NCBI GenBank assembly: GCA_900554275.1
Contig: USGS01000069.1
Location: 1 to 8,383, forward strand
Direction: 5' to 3'
Length of the DNA stretch: 8,383 nt
Source: an uncultured Eubacteriales bacterium
Lineage (GTDB): Bacteria > Bacillota > Clostridia > Oscillospirales > Oscillospiraceae
Part shown: piece by piece, positions 1 to 6,039 of the stretch
Layout of the letters: the number at the start of each line of letters is the position of its first letter
Position numbering within the stretch: position 1 is the first letter of the stretch
Notes under the pieces: generated by a model
Database searches by the model: none
What the model saw: only the letters and a program-made list of their open reading frames with translations
Told to the model about the DNA's origin: nothing
Translations under genes and position numbers: made by a program

Positions 1-1
1 G

Positions 2-2086
2 GAAGTGGACCGCATGACGCCGGTGCAGATCCAGCGCATTGCTGAATCCGTAGAGCTGCAGTGCCAGAAGATGAACCGCGCTCCCACCGTGGAGGAGATC
101 CAGGACATGGTGGAGCACTACATCATGGCCCACGGCGCGTTTGAGGTAGCTAAGCACTATATTACCTACCGCTACACCCGCTCCCTGGTGCGCAAGTCCA
201 ACACCACCGATGACAAGATCCTTTCCCTCATCGAATGCAACAACGAAGAGGCCAAGCAGGAGAACTCCAACAAGAACCCGGTGGTGAACTCCACCCAGCG
301 GGACTATATGGCCGGTGAGGTCAGCCGCGACCTCAGTGAGCGCATTCTGCTGCCCCAGGATATTGTGGAGGCCCACCGCGAGGGCATCATCCACTTCCAC
401 GACAGCGACTATTACGCCCAGCACATGCACAACTGCGATTTGGTGAATCTGGAGGATATGCTCCAGAACGGCACTGTCATTACCGGCACACTCATCGAAA
501 AGCCCCACAGCTTCGCCACCGCCTGCAACATCGCCACCCAGATCGTGGCCCAGGTAGCCAGCAACCAGTATGGCGGTCAGTCCATCTCCCTGACCCACCT
601 CGCCCCCTTCGTGCAGGTAAGCCGCGAGAAGATCCGTGCCAGCGTCCGCAGCGAGTTCGACGCCGTAGGCGTGTCCGTCACCGAGGATAACATCAACGCC
701 ATCGCTGAAAAACGCCTGCGGGAGGAGATCCGCCGCGGCGTGCAGACCATTCAGTATCAGGTGGTGACGCTGCTGACCACCAACGGACAGGCTCCCTTCG
801 TCACGGTGTTCATGTATTTGGGTGAGACCAAGAACCAGCAGGAAAAGGACGACCTGGCCCTCATCATTGAGGAAACGCTGCTCCAGCGCTATCAGGGCGT
901 AAAGAACGAAAAGGGTGTATGGGTGACGCCCGCCTTCCCCAAGCTGATCTATGTGCTGGAGGAGGACAACATCACAGAGGACAGCAAATACTGGTATCTG
1001 ACGAAGCTGGCGGCCAAGTGTACCGCTAAGCGCATGGTTCCCGACTACATCAGCGAGAAGAAGATGCTGGAGCTGAAGGTGGACAAGAACGGCGAAGGTC
1101 ACTGCTATCCCTGCATGGGCTGCCGCAGCTTCCTGACCCCCTATGTGGACGAAAACGGCCAGCCCAAGTATTACGGCCGATTCAACCAGGGCGTTGTCAC
1201 CGTGAACCTGCCGGACATCGCCCTCAGCTCCGGCGGCAATATTGAAAAGTTCTGGCGTATCTTCGATGACCGCATGGAGCTGTGCCACCGGGCGCTGCTG
1301 TGCCGCCATGAACGGCTGAAGGGCACACTGTCCGATGCCGCCCCCATTCTGTGGCAGTACGGCGCGTGCGCCCGCCTGAAGAAGGGTGAGCCCATCGACA
1401 AGCTGCTGTACGGCGGCTACTCCACCATCTCCCTGGGCTATGCGGGATTGTACGAGTGCGTGAAGTACATGACCGGCAAATCCCACACCGACCCGGCCGC
1501 CACCCCCTTCGCGCTGGAGATCATGAACGCGCTGAACGCCGCCTGCAAGAAGTGGAAGGCCCAGCATAACGTCGACTTCTCCCTGTACGGCACGCCGCTG
1601 GAGTCCACCACGTATAAATTCGCCAAGTGCCTGCAGAAGCGCTTTGGCGTCATTGAGGGCATCACCGACAAGGGCTATATCACCAACAGCTATCACGTCC
1701 ACGTCACCGAGCCCATTGACGCCTTCAAGAAGCTGGAGTTCGAGGCGCAGTTCCAGCACCTCTCCCCCGGCGGCGCCATCAGCTACGTGGAAGTGCCGGA
1801 TATGCAGAACAATCTGGACGCGGTGCTGGAGGTCATGAAGTTCATCTACGACCATATCATCTACGCCGAGCTGAACACTAAGAGTGACTACTGCCAGGTC
1901 TGTGGCTGGGACGGCGAGATCGAGATCGTCGAGGAGGACGGCAAGCTGATCTGGAAATGCCCTCAGTGCGGCAACACCGACCAGGATAAAATGAACGTGG
2001 CGCGGCGCACCTGCGGTTATATCGGCACACAGTTCTGGAATCAGGGCCGTACCCAGGAGATCAAGGACCGAGTGCTGCACCTGTAA
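2..2086 (+). CDS. nrdD: Anaerobic (class III) ribonucleoside-triphosphate reductase, 5'-truncated by window edge
   Basis: Reduces ribonucleoside triphosphates to deoxyribonucleotides under anoxia with a glycyl radical, in the cytoplasm. The reading frame is open to the window's first bases, and the GTG at 5 is not the start: the visible N-terminus is already inside the regulatory ATP-cone, so roughly 50 residues are missing. Numbering from that GTG, the ATP-cone remainder covers about residues 1-78. The catalytic barrel follows, with HNCD (Cys144) and MGCRS (Cys373), which by family knowledge match the two active-site cysteines of T4-type NrdD. The C-terminus has a four-cysteine zinc site (Cys630, 633, 652, 655) and the glycyl-radical loop RRTCGYIG, with Gly671 at bases 2015-2017 as the radical residue. 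Cys367 and Cys370 just before MGCRS make a local cysteine cluster. nrdG follows after 122 bases. Family assignment is very secure; whether formate or a thioredoxin-like protein is the reductant cannot be decided here. Confidence 0.97.
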   Translation, partial: EVDRMTPVQIQRIAESVELQCQKMNRAPTVEEIQDMVEHYIMAHGAFEVAKHYITYRYTRSLVRKSNTTDDKILSLIECNNEEAKQENSNKNPVVNSTQRDYMAGEVSRDLSERILLPQDIVEAHREGIIHFHDSDYYAQHMHNCDLVNLEDMLQNGTVITGTLIEKPHSFATACNIATQIVAQVASNQYGGQSISLTHLAPFVQVSREKIRASVRSEFDAVGVSVTEDNINAIAEKRLREEIRRGVQTIQYQVVTLLTTNGQAPFVTVFMYLGETKNQQEKDDLALIIEETLLQRYQGVKNEKGVWVTPAFPKLIYVLEEDNITEDSKYWYLTKLAAKCTAKRMVPDYISEKKMLELKVDKNGEGHCYPCMGCRSFLTPYVDENGQPKYYGRFNQGVVTVNLPDIALSSGGNIEKFWRIFDDRMELCHRALLCRHERLKGTLSDAAPILWQYGACARLKKGEPIDKLLYGGYSTISLGYAGLYECVKYMTGKSHTDPAATPFALEIMNALNAACKKWKAQHNVDFSLYGTPLESTTYKFAKCLQKRFGVIEGITDKGYITNSYHVHVTEPIDAFKKLEFEAQFQHLSPGGAISYVEVPDMQNNLDAVLEVMKFIYDHIIYAELNTKSDYCQVCGWDGEIEIVEEDGKLIWKCPQCGNTDQDKMNVARRTCGYIGTQFWNQGRTQEIKDRVLHL

Positions 2087-2107
2087 GCCATCATCACAGC
2101 ATACAAT

Positions 2108-2137
2108 GGGGCGGGCCACAGCCCGCCCCGCCCTTTT
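2108..2137 (+). terminator. GC-rich hairpin between nrdD and nrdG, possible attenuator or mRNA stabiliser
   Basis: A perfect 9-bp stem (GGGGCGGGC at 2108-2116 with GCCCGCCCC at 2121-2129) closes a CACA loop. It is followed by GCCC and only four T residues (2134-2137), so it is a weaker terminator than the others in this window. It lies 22 bases after the nrdD stop. Partial termination or 3'-end protection of nrdD mRNA would allow more NrdD than NrdG to be made; this role is inferred. Confidence 0.55.
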
Positions 2138-2157
2138 CAGATCCACCTCATTTTTAA

Positions 2158-2185
2158 TGTTAATTTAAGGATTTTCCCTTATACT
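2158..2185 (+). promoter_or_regulatory. Weak possible promoter for nrdG
   Basis: The AT-rich stretch after the hairpin contains TATACT at 2180-2185, a fair -10 element. The best spaced upstream hexamer (TGTTAA, 2158-2163) matches the -35 consensus poorly, and the predicted transcript would begin only a few bases before the ribosome binding site. No NrdR-box pair was recognised. It may be only an AT-rich linker. Confidence 0.22.
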
Positions 2186-2208
2186 ACCCACCATCAGGAG
2201 GTCTTTCC

Positions 2209-2742
2209 ATGTACTACGGAGAGCTGAAAAAATACGACATCGCCAATGGGGCGGGTGTCCGCGTCACACTGTTTGTATCCGGCTGCACCAACCACTGTCC
2301 CGACTGCTTCCAGCCCCAAACCTGGGACTTCCATTACGGAGCGCCCTTTACGACGGATACGAAGGCAGAGATCTTTGCCGAGCTGGACAAGCCCTTTGTC
2401 CACGGCCTGACGGTGCTGGGCGGTGAGCCCTTTGAGCCGAAGAACCAGCGCGACCTCCTACCGCTCCTGCGCGAGGTGCGGGATAAATACCCCAACAAGG
2501 ATATTTGGTGCTTCACCGGTTTCCGGCTGGAGGACGAGCTGCTGAAGGATGGCAGCTATCCCCGCTGCGAAGTGACGGACGACCTGTTGGCCTGCATCGA
2601 CATTCTGGTAGATGGCCGCTTTGAAAAGGCGTTGAAAGACATCTCCCTCCAATTCCGGGGCAGCCGAAACCAGCGGGTCATCGACATGGCCCGTACCCGC
2701 GAAACAGGTCAGGTCGCCATTTGGGAGAAACTGCGAAAGTGA
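2209..2742 (+). CDS. nrdG: Anaerobic ribonucleotide reductase activating protein (radical SAM)
   Basis: NrdG uses a 4Fe-4S cluster and S-adenosylmethionine to abstract a hydrogen from the C-terminal glycine of NrdD, switching the reductase on. The 177-residue protein shows the radical-SAM cluster motif C-x3-C-x2-C at Cys26, Cys30 and Cys33, the GGEP SAM-contact motif at 71-74, and the DGRF and FRGSRNQRVID segments (136-139 and 149-158) typical of NrdG C-termini. Length is normal for this small radical-SAM family. ATG at 2209 is supported by a perfect AGGAGG at 2196-2201 with 7 bases of spacing. It follows nrdD on the same strand, as expected for partners, and the next gene starts 11 bases after its stop, implying co-transcription. 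No missing residue or frameshift is seen. Confidence 0.96.
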   Translation: MYYGELKKYDIANGAGVRVTLFVSGCTNHCPDCFQPQTWDFHYGAPFTTDTKAEIFAELDKPFVHGLTVLGGEPFEPKNQRDLLPLLREVRDKYPNKDIWCFTGFRLEDELLKDGSYPRCEVTDDLLACIDILVDGRFEKALKDISLQFRGSRNQRVIDMARTRETGQVAIWEKLRK

Positions 2743-2745
2743 GGT
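2741..2745 (+). promoter_or_regulatory. Ribosome binding site fixing the lipoprotein start
   Basis: GAGGT overlaps the last two bases of the nrdG stop codon and lies 8 bases before ATG 2754. It supports this start over the upstream TTG and suggests translational coupling to nrdG. Confidence 0.6.
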
Positions 2746-2753
2746 ATGCCCTT

Positions 2754-3596
2754 ATGAAAAAACTGGCCGCGCTGCTTTTGTTGCTGGGCGCTTTGCTGGC
2801 CCTGGCGGCCTGCGGCTACCCCGTAAAGCCCGAAAACAGCGGCACACCTGATGCCGCCGTCACCACCGTTAAACCCGACAGCGGCTATACGCTGGGCGGC
2901 GCGGACGTGGTGCAGCTGAACGGTTTCCGCTCCATCGACATTGAATGGATCTCCGGCAGTGTCAGTGTGGAGCTGTACGACGGCGAAGGCATCGAAATTA
3001 AGGAAACCTTGGCCGATGACGGCGCCGTCAGCGTGCCTATGGAGTGGCGCGTAAACGAGGACGACAGCACGCTGGACATCCGTTCCCAGCCCCAGCTGCT
3101 GAGCGTATCGGAGAAAAAGCATCTGATGCTAAAGCTGCCCCGGAGCATGGTGCTTCACGCGTTAGATATTGATACGGTCAGTGCCGCTGTGTCCGTCGAT
3201 CTGACAGATGAGGACACCCTGACGCTGGATGAGCTGGACGTGACCTCCGTCAGCGGCGCCGTCAGCGTCAATGCCGCCAACGCCGCCAGTATCTCCCTCT
3301 CCACCACCAGCGGGGCGATCTCCGGCAGCGTCCGCACCCAGGAGCTGGAAACGGACAGTGTCAGCGGAAATGTGGATCTGACGCTGGACATCCTGCCCAC
3401 GGAACTGGACATTGAGACCTCCAGCGGTCCGGTCACGCTGGCCATCCCCACTGGCAAGACCACTTCGGTGCTGTCTGTGGAGCTCCGCACCACCAGCGGC
3501 CAGTTCAGCAGCGATGTTCCCGTGACACACACGAAGGACGCACCCTGGGAGTTTCAGACTGTCAGCGGAGATGTGACCATCACCACGGTAAAATAA
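2754..3596 (+). CDS. Predicted lipoprotein with DUF4097-like beta-repeat domain
   Basis: A 280-residue secreted protein of unknown biochemical function. Residues 1-19 are a lipoprotein signal peptide (MKK, then a long Leu/Ala core) ending in LALAAC-G; Cys20 should be lipidated and anchored on the outer face of the membrane. A short linker rich in Pro, Thr and Ser (about 22-45) leads to a domain built from recurring strands of the type S-x-S-G-x-V-S-V or S-S-G-x-V-T-L (near 67-73, 143-149, 165-172, 185-193, 202-209, 223-229, 247-251 and 269-275), as in the right-handed beta-helix DUF4097/putative-adhesin family. ATG 2754 is chosen over the in-frame TTG at 2721 because GAGGT at 2741-2745 sits 8 bases before it and the signal peptide begins exactly there. 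The gene follows nrdG by 11 bases and ends at a strong terminator. A cell-envelope role is inferred; a link to nucleotide reduction is not evident. Confidence 0.82.
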   Translation: MKKLAALLLLLGALLALAACGYPVKPENSGTPDAAVTTVKPDSGYTLGGADVVQLNGFRSIDIEWISGSVSVELYDGEGIEIKETLADDGAVSVPMEWRVNEDDSTLDIRSQPQLLSVSEKKHLMLKLPRSMVLHALDIDTVSAAVSVDLTDEDTLTLDELDVTSVSGAVSVNAANAASISLSTTSGAISGSVRTQELETDSVSGNVDLTLDILPTELDIETSSGPVTLAIPTGKTTSVLSVELRTTSGQFSSDVPVTHTKDAPWEFQTVSGDVTITTVK

Positions 3597-3599
3597 CGG

Positions 3600-3653
3600 C
3601 ATCAGGACGAAAAAACTGACCGCCCACCGGGCGGTCAGTTTTTCGTCCTGATG
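3600..3653. terminator. Long bidirectional intrinsic terminator between converging genes
   Basis: Arms at 3600-3625 and 3629-3653 pair almost perfectly over about 25 bp around an ACC loop, with one unpaired A in the left arm. The inner GC stem (GACCGCCC with GGGCGGTC) is bordered by an A-run at 3610-3615 and a T-run at 3639-3643, so transcripts from either side give a stem followed by U residues. It starts 4 bases after the lipoprotein stop on the plus strand and ends 3 bases before the pduL stop on the minus strand, serving both. Confidence 0.92.
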
Positions 3654-3656
3654 TTT

Positions 3657-4220
3657 TCAGCGGTAGATCTCACCCACGGTGGGGTTGCCGGCAGCCTGAG
3701 ACTCATCAGTGTCGATGTGCATGGTGGTAGCACCGTCCTTGTTGACGCGGACCACCACATCGTCGAAGATCAGCTTACGGCCTTCGCCGCCGCAGGCCAC
3801 CTTGATGAAGTCGCCATTCTTGACACCCAGCTCATTGGCCTCGTTCTCCAGAATGTGCAGATGGCGCTTTGCCACGATAACACCCTCGGACAGCTCCACC
3901 TCGCCCTTCGGCCCGATGAGCTTGCACGCACCGCTGCCCTTCACGTCGCCGCTCTCGCGGACAGGAGCGTCGATGCCCAGCGTGCGGGCGTCGGTGGCGG
4001 AGACCTCCACCTGGTCAGCCTTGCGGACCGGACCGAGGATGGACACGTTGGCCATTTCCTTCTTCGGGCCAACAATGGTCAGCCGCTCATTGCTGGCGTA
4101 CTGGCCAGGATAGGACAGAGGCTTGCGGATGGTCAGCTGATAGCCCTCGCCGAACAGCTTCTCCACCGTCTCCTGGGTCAGGTGGATATGACGCGCAGAC
4201 GTCTCGATCATAAAGCTCAT
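3657..4220 (-). CDS. pduL: PduL-type phosphate acyltransferase (phosphotransacylase)
   Basis: Catalyses reversible transfer between acyl-CoA plus phosphate and acyl-phosphate plus CoA (propanoyl or acetyl), feeding an acetate/propionate kinase to make ATP. The 187-residue protein carries the duplicated PduL fold: SARHIHLT near the N-terminus (His11, His13), IRKPLSYPGQYAS (31-43), ILGPVRKADQVEVSATDA (61-78), APVRESGD (85-92), then AKRHLHI (His120, His122) and MHIDTDES (His168). By family knowledge these histidines are the ligands of the two catalytic metals. The N-terminus has no amphipathic encapsulation peptide and no shell genes are nearby, so a soluble housekeeping enzyme replacing classical Pta is likely. 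ATG 4220 is supported by AAAGGAGAT at 4228-4236. It lies 33 bases downstream of a membrane-protein gene and probably shares its mRNA. Acyl-chain preference cannot be read from the sequence. Confidence 0.93.
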   Translation of the reverse strand: MSFMIETSARHIHLTQETVEKLFGEGYQLTIRKPLSYPGQYASNERLTIVGPKKEMANVSILGPVRKADQVEVSATDARTLGIDAPVRESGDVKGSGACKLIGPKGEVELSEGVIVAKRHLHILENEANELGVKNGDFIKVACGGEGRKLIFDDVVVRVNKDGATTMHIDTDESQAAGNPTVGEIYR

Positions 4221-4253
4221 AGTTATTATCTCCTTTGTTCCAAAGAATTTTGG

Positions 4254-4808
4254 TCACTTCTGAAATTTATCCCGCAGCGGGAACATCTCGTCCTCGGTGA
4301 TACGGGTCAGCTCTTCCAGCTTGCCTATGACAAAATAGCCCTTATTTACCGCCTCGATGCTCCCGGTGACGCGGACGAAATCGCCCCGCTTCAGCCCGGC
4401 GGCCTCCGCCGCCAGCTCCGCGCTGCTCTTGAGGAGGATGGACAGTCCGAAGCCTGTGTCGCCCTGTCCGTCGCTTGTAATGCGCCACCAGGGGAAGCAC
4501 ACCGACACCTTGCGGTCGGCATAGCGGCTCTGTCCGCCTTTGACGTATTCGGTCTTGACCTGCTCAAAGGTGCGCGGCACCAGTTCCCCATCGGGCATAT
4601 GGAAATACATCGTGCCGTACAGGCGGCCGCGGCGCTTGGTCAGGCTGTTAAAGCGGCTGATCATCAGAAAAGCCATGACGAGCAGGATCACCAGGCCATA
4701 CATTCCCTGCCCCTTTATCAGACACCAAATGAACACCGCCACCCCTGAAATGAGGATGATGCGGTTGATGAGGTCCTGCCCGGACCACAGATCCTTCAAT
4801 CTATTCAT
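4254..4808 (-). CDS. Uncharacterised membrane protein with two N-terminal helices and a soluble C-terminal domain
   Basis: I do not recognise this 184-residue protein. Two hydrophobic segments (about 13-31 and 37-53) form a hairpin; the following TKRRGR stretch suggests, by the positive-inside rule, that the C-terminal domain is cytoplasmic. That domain (about 62-184) contains VCFPWWRI (103-110) and a segment GDFVRVTGSIEAVNKGYFVIGKLEEL (142-167) whose strand pattern resembles an OB-fold or NfeD-like beta-barrel; this is a pattern impression only. ATG 4808 is chosen over a longer 213-residue version from 4895 because AGGAG at 4816-4820 is well spaced before it and the predicted transcript starts downstream of the longer start. 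It is the first gene of a unit with pduL, divergent from the LysR gene. No catalytic residues are evident. Confidence 0.75.
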   Translation of the reverse strand: MNRLKDLWSGQDLINRIILISGVAVFIWCLIKGQGMYGLVILLVMAFLMISRFNSLTKRRGRLYGTMYFHMPDGELVPRTFEQVKTEYVKGGQSRYADRKVSVCFPWWRITSDGQGDTGFGLSILLKSSAELAAEAAGLKRGDFVRVTGSIEAVNKGYFVIGKLEELTRITEDEMFPLRDKFQK

Positions 4809-4815
4809 GGGCGTA

Positions 4816-4820
4816 CTCCT
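4816..4820 (-). promoter_or_regulatory. Ribosome binding site fixing the membrane-protein start
   Basis: Read on the minus strand, AGGAG lies 7 bases before the ATG at 4808. No comparable site precedes the alternative upstream ATG at 4895, so this site decides the start. Confidence 0.7.
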
Positions 4821-4842
4821 TATATCTCGTTCAATGGCACAT

Positions 4843-4871
4843 ATCTTACCACACGCCGTGGATTTATGCAA
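4843..4871 (-). promoter_or_regulatory. Promoter of the membrane protein-pduL unit
   Basis: On the minus strand, TTGCAT (4866-4871) and TAAGAT (4843-4848) are separated by exactly 17 bases. The -10 is preceded by TGG, giving an extended -10 element. Transcription would begin near 4836, leaving a leader of about 28 bases containing the AGGAG site. This is one of the best-formed sigma-A-type promoters in the window. Confidence 0.7.
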
Positions 4872-4901
4872 GGGAAAACCGCCCTCCTGATGCAATTTCC
4901 C
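4872..4901. promoter_or_regulatory. Inverted repeat between the divergent -35 elements, candidate LysR operator
   Basis: GGGAAA (4872-4877) and TTTCCC (4896-4901) form a dyad with 18 bases between the arms, filling the gap between the two -35 hexamers. The hexamer ATGCAA also occurs twice as a direct repeat (4866-4871 and 4890-4895). Location fits an autoregulatory LysR site that also controls the divergent unit; the assignment is inferred from position only. Confidence 0.35.
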
Positions 4902-4902
4902 C

Positions 4903-4930
4903 TTGTATTCGGCGGAATATTTGATATAAT
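4903..4930 (+). promoter_or_regulatory. Promoter of the LysR-family gene
   Basis: TTGTAT (4903-4908) and a consensus TATAAT (4925-4930) are 16 bases apart. The start should fall near 4937, giving a leader of about 48 bases that holds an inverted repeat and the AGGAGG at 4971-4976. Its -35 lies about 31 bases from the -35 of the opposing promoter, so one regulator bound between them could affect both. Confidence 0.68.
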
Positions 4931-4938
4931 TGTGTCAG

Positions 4939-4957
4939 ATAGCGCAGCGCGCGCTAT
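4939..4957. repeat. Perfect 7-bp inverted repeat in the LysR gene leader
   Basis: ATAGCGC (4939-4945) and GCGCTAT (4951-4957) flank a 5-base spacer. It begins about 2 bases after the predicted transcription start, so it may be a DNA operator overlapping the start region or a 5'-terminal RNA hairpin ahead of the ribosome binding site. Confidence 0.5.
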
Positions 4958-4984
4958 TCATTTACCTAATAGGAGGCGTTTTTC

Positions 4985-5881
4985 ATGTCTGTCAAGCTGG
5001 AGCTGTACCGCGTATTCAAAGAGGTGGCTGAGGTGGGCAATATCACCGCCGCAGCCCAGGCACTGTATATCTCCCAGTCCGCCGTGAGCCAGTCCATCAA
5101 GCAGCTGGAGCACGACCTGCAGACCCGTCTGTTTGCCCGCAATTCCCGGGGCGTTACCCTGACGGCGGAGGGCCAGATGCTGTACGAGTACGTCCGCAGC
5201 GCAATGGGCCTGCTGGAGACGGGCGAGGAAAAGCTGTCCCAGACCCGGGAGCTGCAAATGGGCAAGCTCATCATCGGCGCCAGCGACACCGTCACCAGCC
5301 AGTTTCTGCTGCCCTACCTGGACAGCTTCCATAAGCAGCACCCCGCCATCCACATCCAGATCGTGTCTGGCCGCAGCCACAAGGTCCTGGGCCTGCTGCG
5401 CTCCGGCAAGGTGGACATCGCCTTTGCCAGCACACCGTCAGATACCTCTTCGCTGGACATCTATCCCTGCTTTAACACCCACTCCATCTTCGTAGCCGGC
5501 GCAGAATACCCCTGCGACTTTGACCACATCTACTCCCTGGATGAGATCGCCGCGTTTCCCCTGATCCTGCTGGAGCGCAAGGCGTCCAGCCGCCTGTACC
5601 TGGAGCGGTATTTCCTGCAGAACGGCCTGCGCCTGAACCCCGAGATCGAGCTGGGCGCCCGCAGCCTGCTGGTGGATCTGGCGGCCATCGGCTTCGGCGT
5701 GGCCGGTGTAACGGAGGAATTCGTGCACCGCGATCTGGAGAGCGGACGGCTGAAAAAGCTCAATACCAGCTTTGAGATCCCGGCCCGCAGCGTAGATATG
5801 TGCCTGCTGAATGACGTTCCTCAGTCCGCCGCTGCGGAGCGCTTCACCGCCTTTGTGAAGGACAGCTTATCGAAGGAATGA
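4985..5881 (+). CDS. LysR-family transcriptional regulator
   Basis: A DNA-binding regulator of normal LysR length (298 residues). Residues about 4-62 form the winged helix-turn-helix, with the diagnostic ITAAAQALYISQSAVSQSIKQLE segment (20-42) and wing RLFARNSRGVTLTAEG (48-63). A linker helix to about 90 leads into the periplasmic-binding-protein-like effector domain (about 92-295), with the typical GKLIIGASDTV and LLRSGKVDIAFAST strands (93-103 and 137-150). ATG 4985 is preceded by AGGAGG at 4971-4976 with 8 bases of spacing. The gene is transcribed away from the membrane protein-pduL unit across a compact two-promoter region, the classical arrangement in which a LysR protein controls its divergent neighbour and itself. 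The effector cannot be predicted; an acyl or organic-acid signal would fit pduL but is speculation. Confidence 0.95.
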   Translation: MSVKLELYRVFKEVAEVGNITAAAQALYISQSAVSQSIKQLEHDLQTRLFARNSRGVTLTAEGQMLYEYVRSAMGLLETGEEKLSQTRELQMGKLIIGASDTVTSQFLLPYLDSFHKQHPAIHIQIVSGRSHKVLGLLRSGKVDIAFASTPSDTSSLDIYPCFNTHSIFVAGAEYPCDFDHIYSLDEIAAFPLILLERKASSRLYLERYFLQNGLRLNPEIELGARSLLVDLAAIGFGVAGVTEEFVHRDLESGRLKKLNTSFEIPARSVDMCLLNDVPQSAAAERFTAFVKDSLSKE

Positions 5882-5905
5882 GCGCGGCGTATGCCCTTGG
5901 CGTTT

Positions 5906-5951
5906 GGGAACGTTTTCCCCGGTAAAACCCACAAAAAACCGGTATGTTCCC
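5906..5951 (+). other. Possible nested RNA structure upstream of xpt
   Basis: GGGAAC (5906-5911) can pair with GTTCCC (5946-5951) around an inner stem CCGGT/ACCGG (5919-5923 with 5938-5942). An alternative hairpin GGGAA/TTCCC (5906-5910 with 5915-5919) uses the same bases. It may be a weak terminator for the LysR gene or part of a leader. No T-run follows and no known riboswitch consensus is recognised. Confidence 0.3.
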
Positions 5952-5976
5952 CCGAATAGTTCTTCCATTTTCCATG

Positions 5977-6005
5977 TCGTTTTTCCGCGTGAAATCAGGT
6001 AAGAT
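5977..6005 (+). promoter_or_regulatory. Tentative promoter for xpt-guaA
   Basis: TAAGAT at 6000-6005 is a fair -10 element at a sensible distance from the xpt start; the -35 position (TCGTTT, 5977-5982, 17-base spacing) is a poor match. The xpt-guaA unit needs a promoter after the LysR gene or read-through from it, and this is the best candidate seen. Confidence 0.35.
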
Positions 6006-6039
6006 AAGTTCAATATATTTTTGAGAGGAAGTGGTGACA

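Noticed and set aside
5..7. GTG as the true start of nrdD
   Set aside because: The preceding codon is open, the protein begins in mid ATP-cone, and no ribosome binding site can be seen; the gene is cut by the window edge.
3657..4220. Microcompartment locus around pduL
   Set aside because: No shell protein, diol dehydratase or encapsulation peptide is present; neighbours are unrelated.
3651..4748. 365-codon open frame on the plus strand
   Set aside because: It is antisense to pduL and the membrane-protein gene, both of which have family motifs or helices, promoters and ribosome binding sites; it also begins inside the terminator.
4809..4895. 29-residue N-terminal extension of the membrane protein
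   Set aside because: The extension lies upstream of the predicted transcript start and has no ribosome binding site, while ATG 4808 has a good one.
5191..5350. Antisense frames over the LysR gene as small proteins
   Set aside because: They are frame shadows with no ribosome binding sites and low-complexity composition, opposite a clear helix-turn-helix gene.
5949..5961. PurR box (CCGAA-like) upstream of xpt
   Set aside because: Only CCGAA plus scattered bases match, and the second inverted box that PurR normally needs is missing.
5882..6039. Guanine riboswitch before xpt
   Set aside because: None of the conserved purine-riboswitch core sequences or the three-way junction layout could be found by eye.
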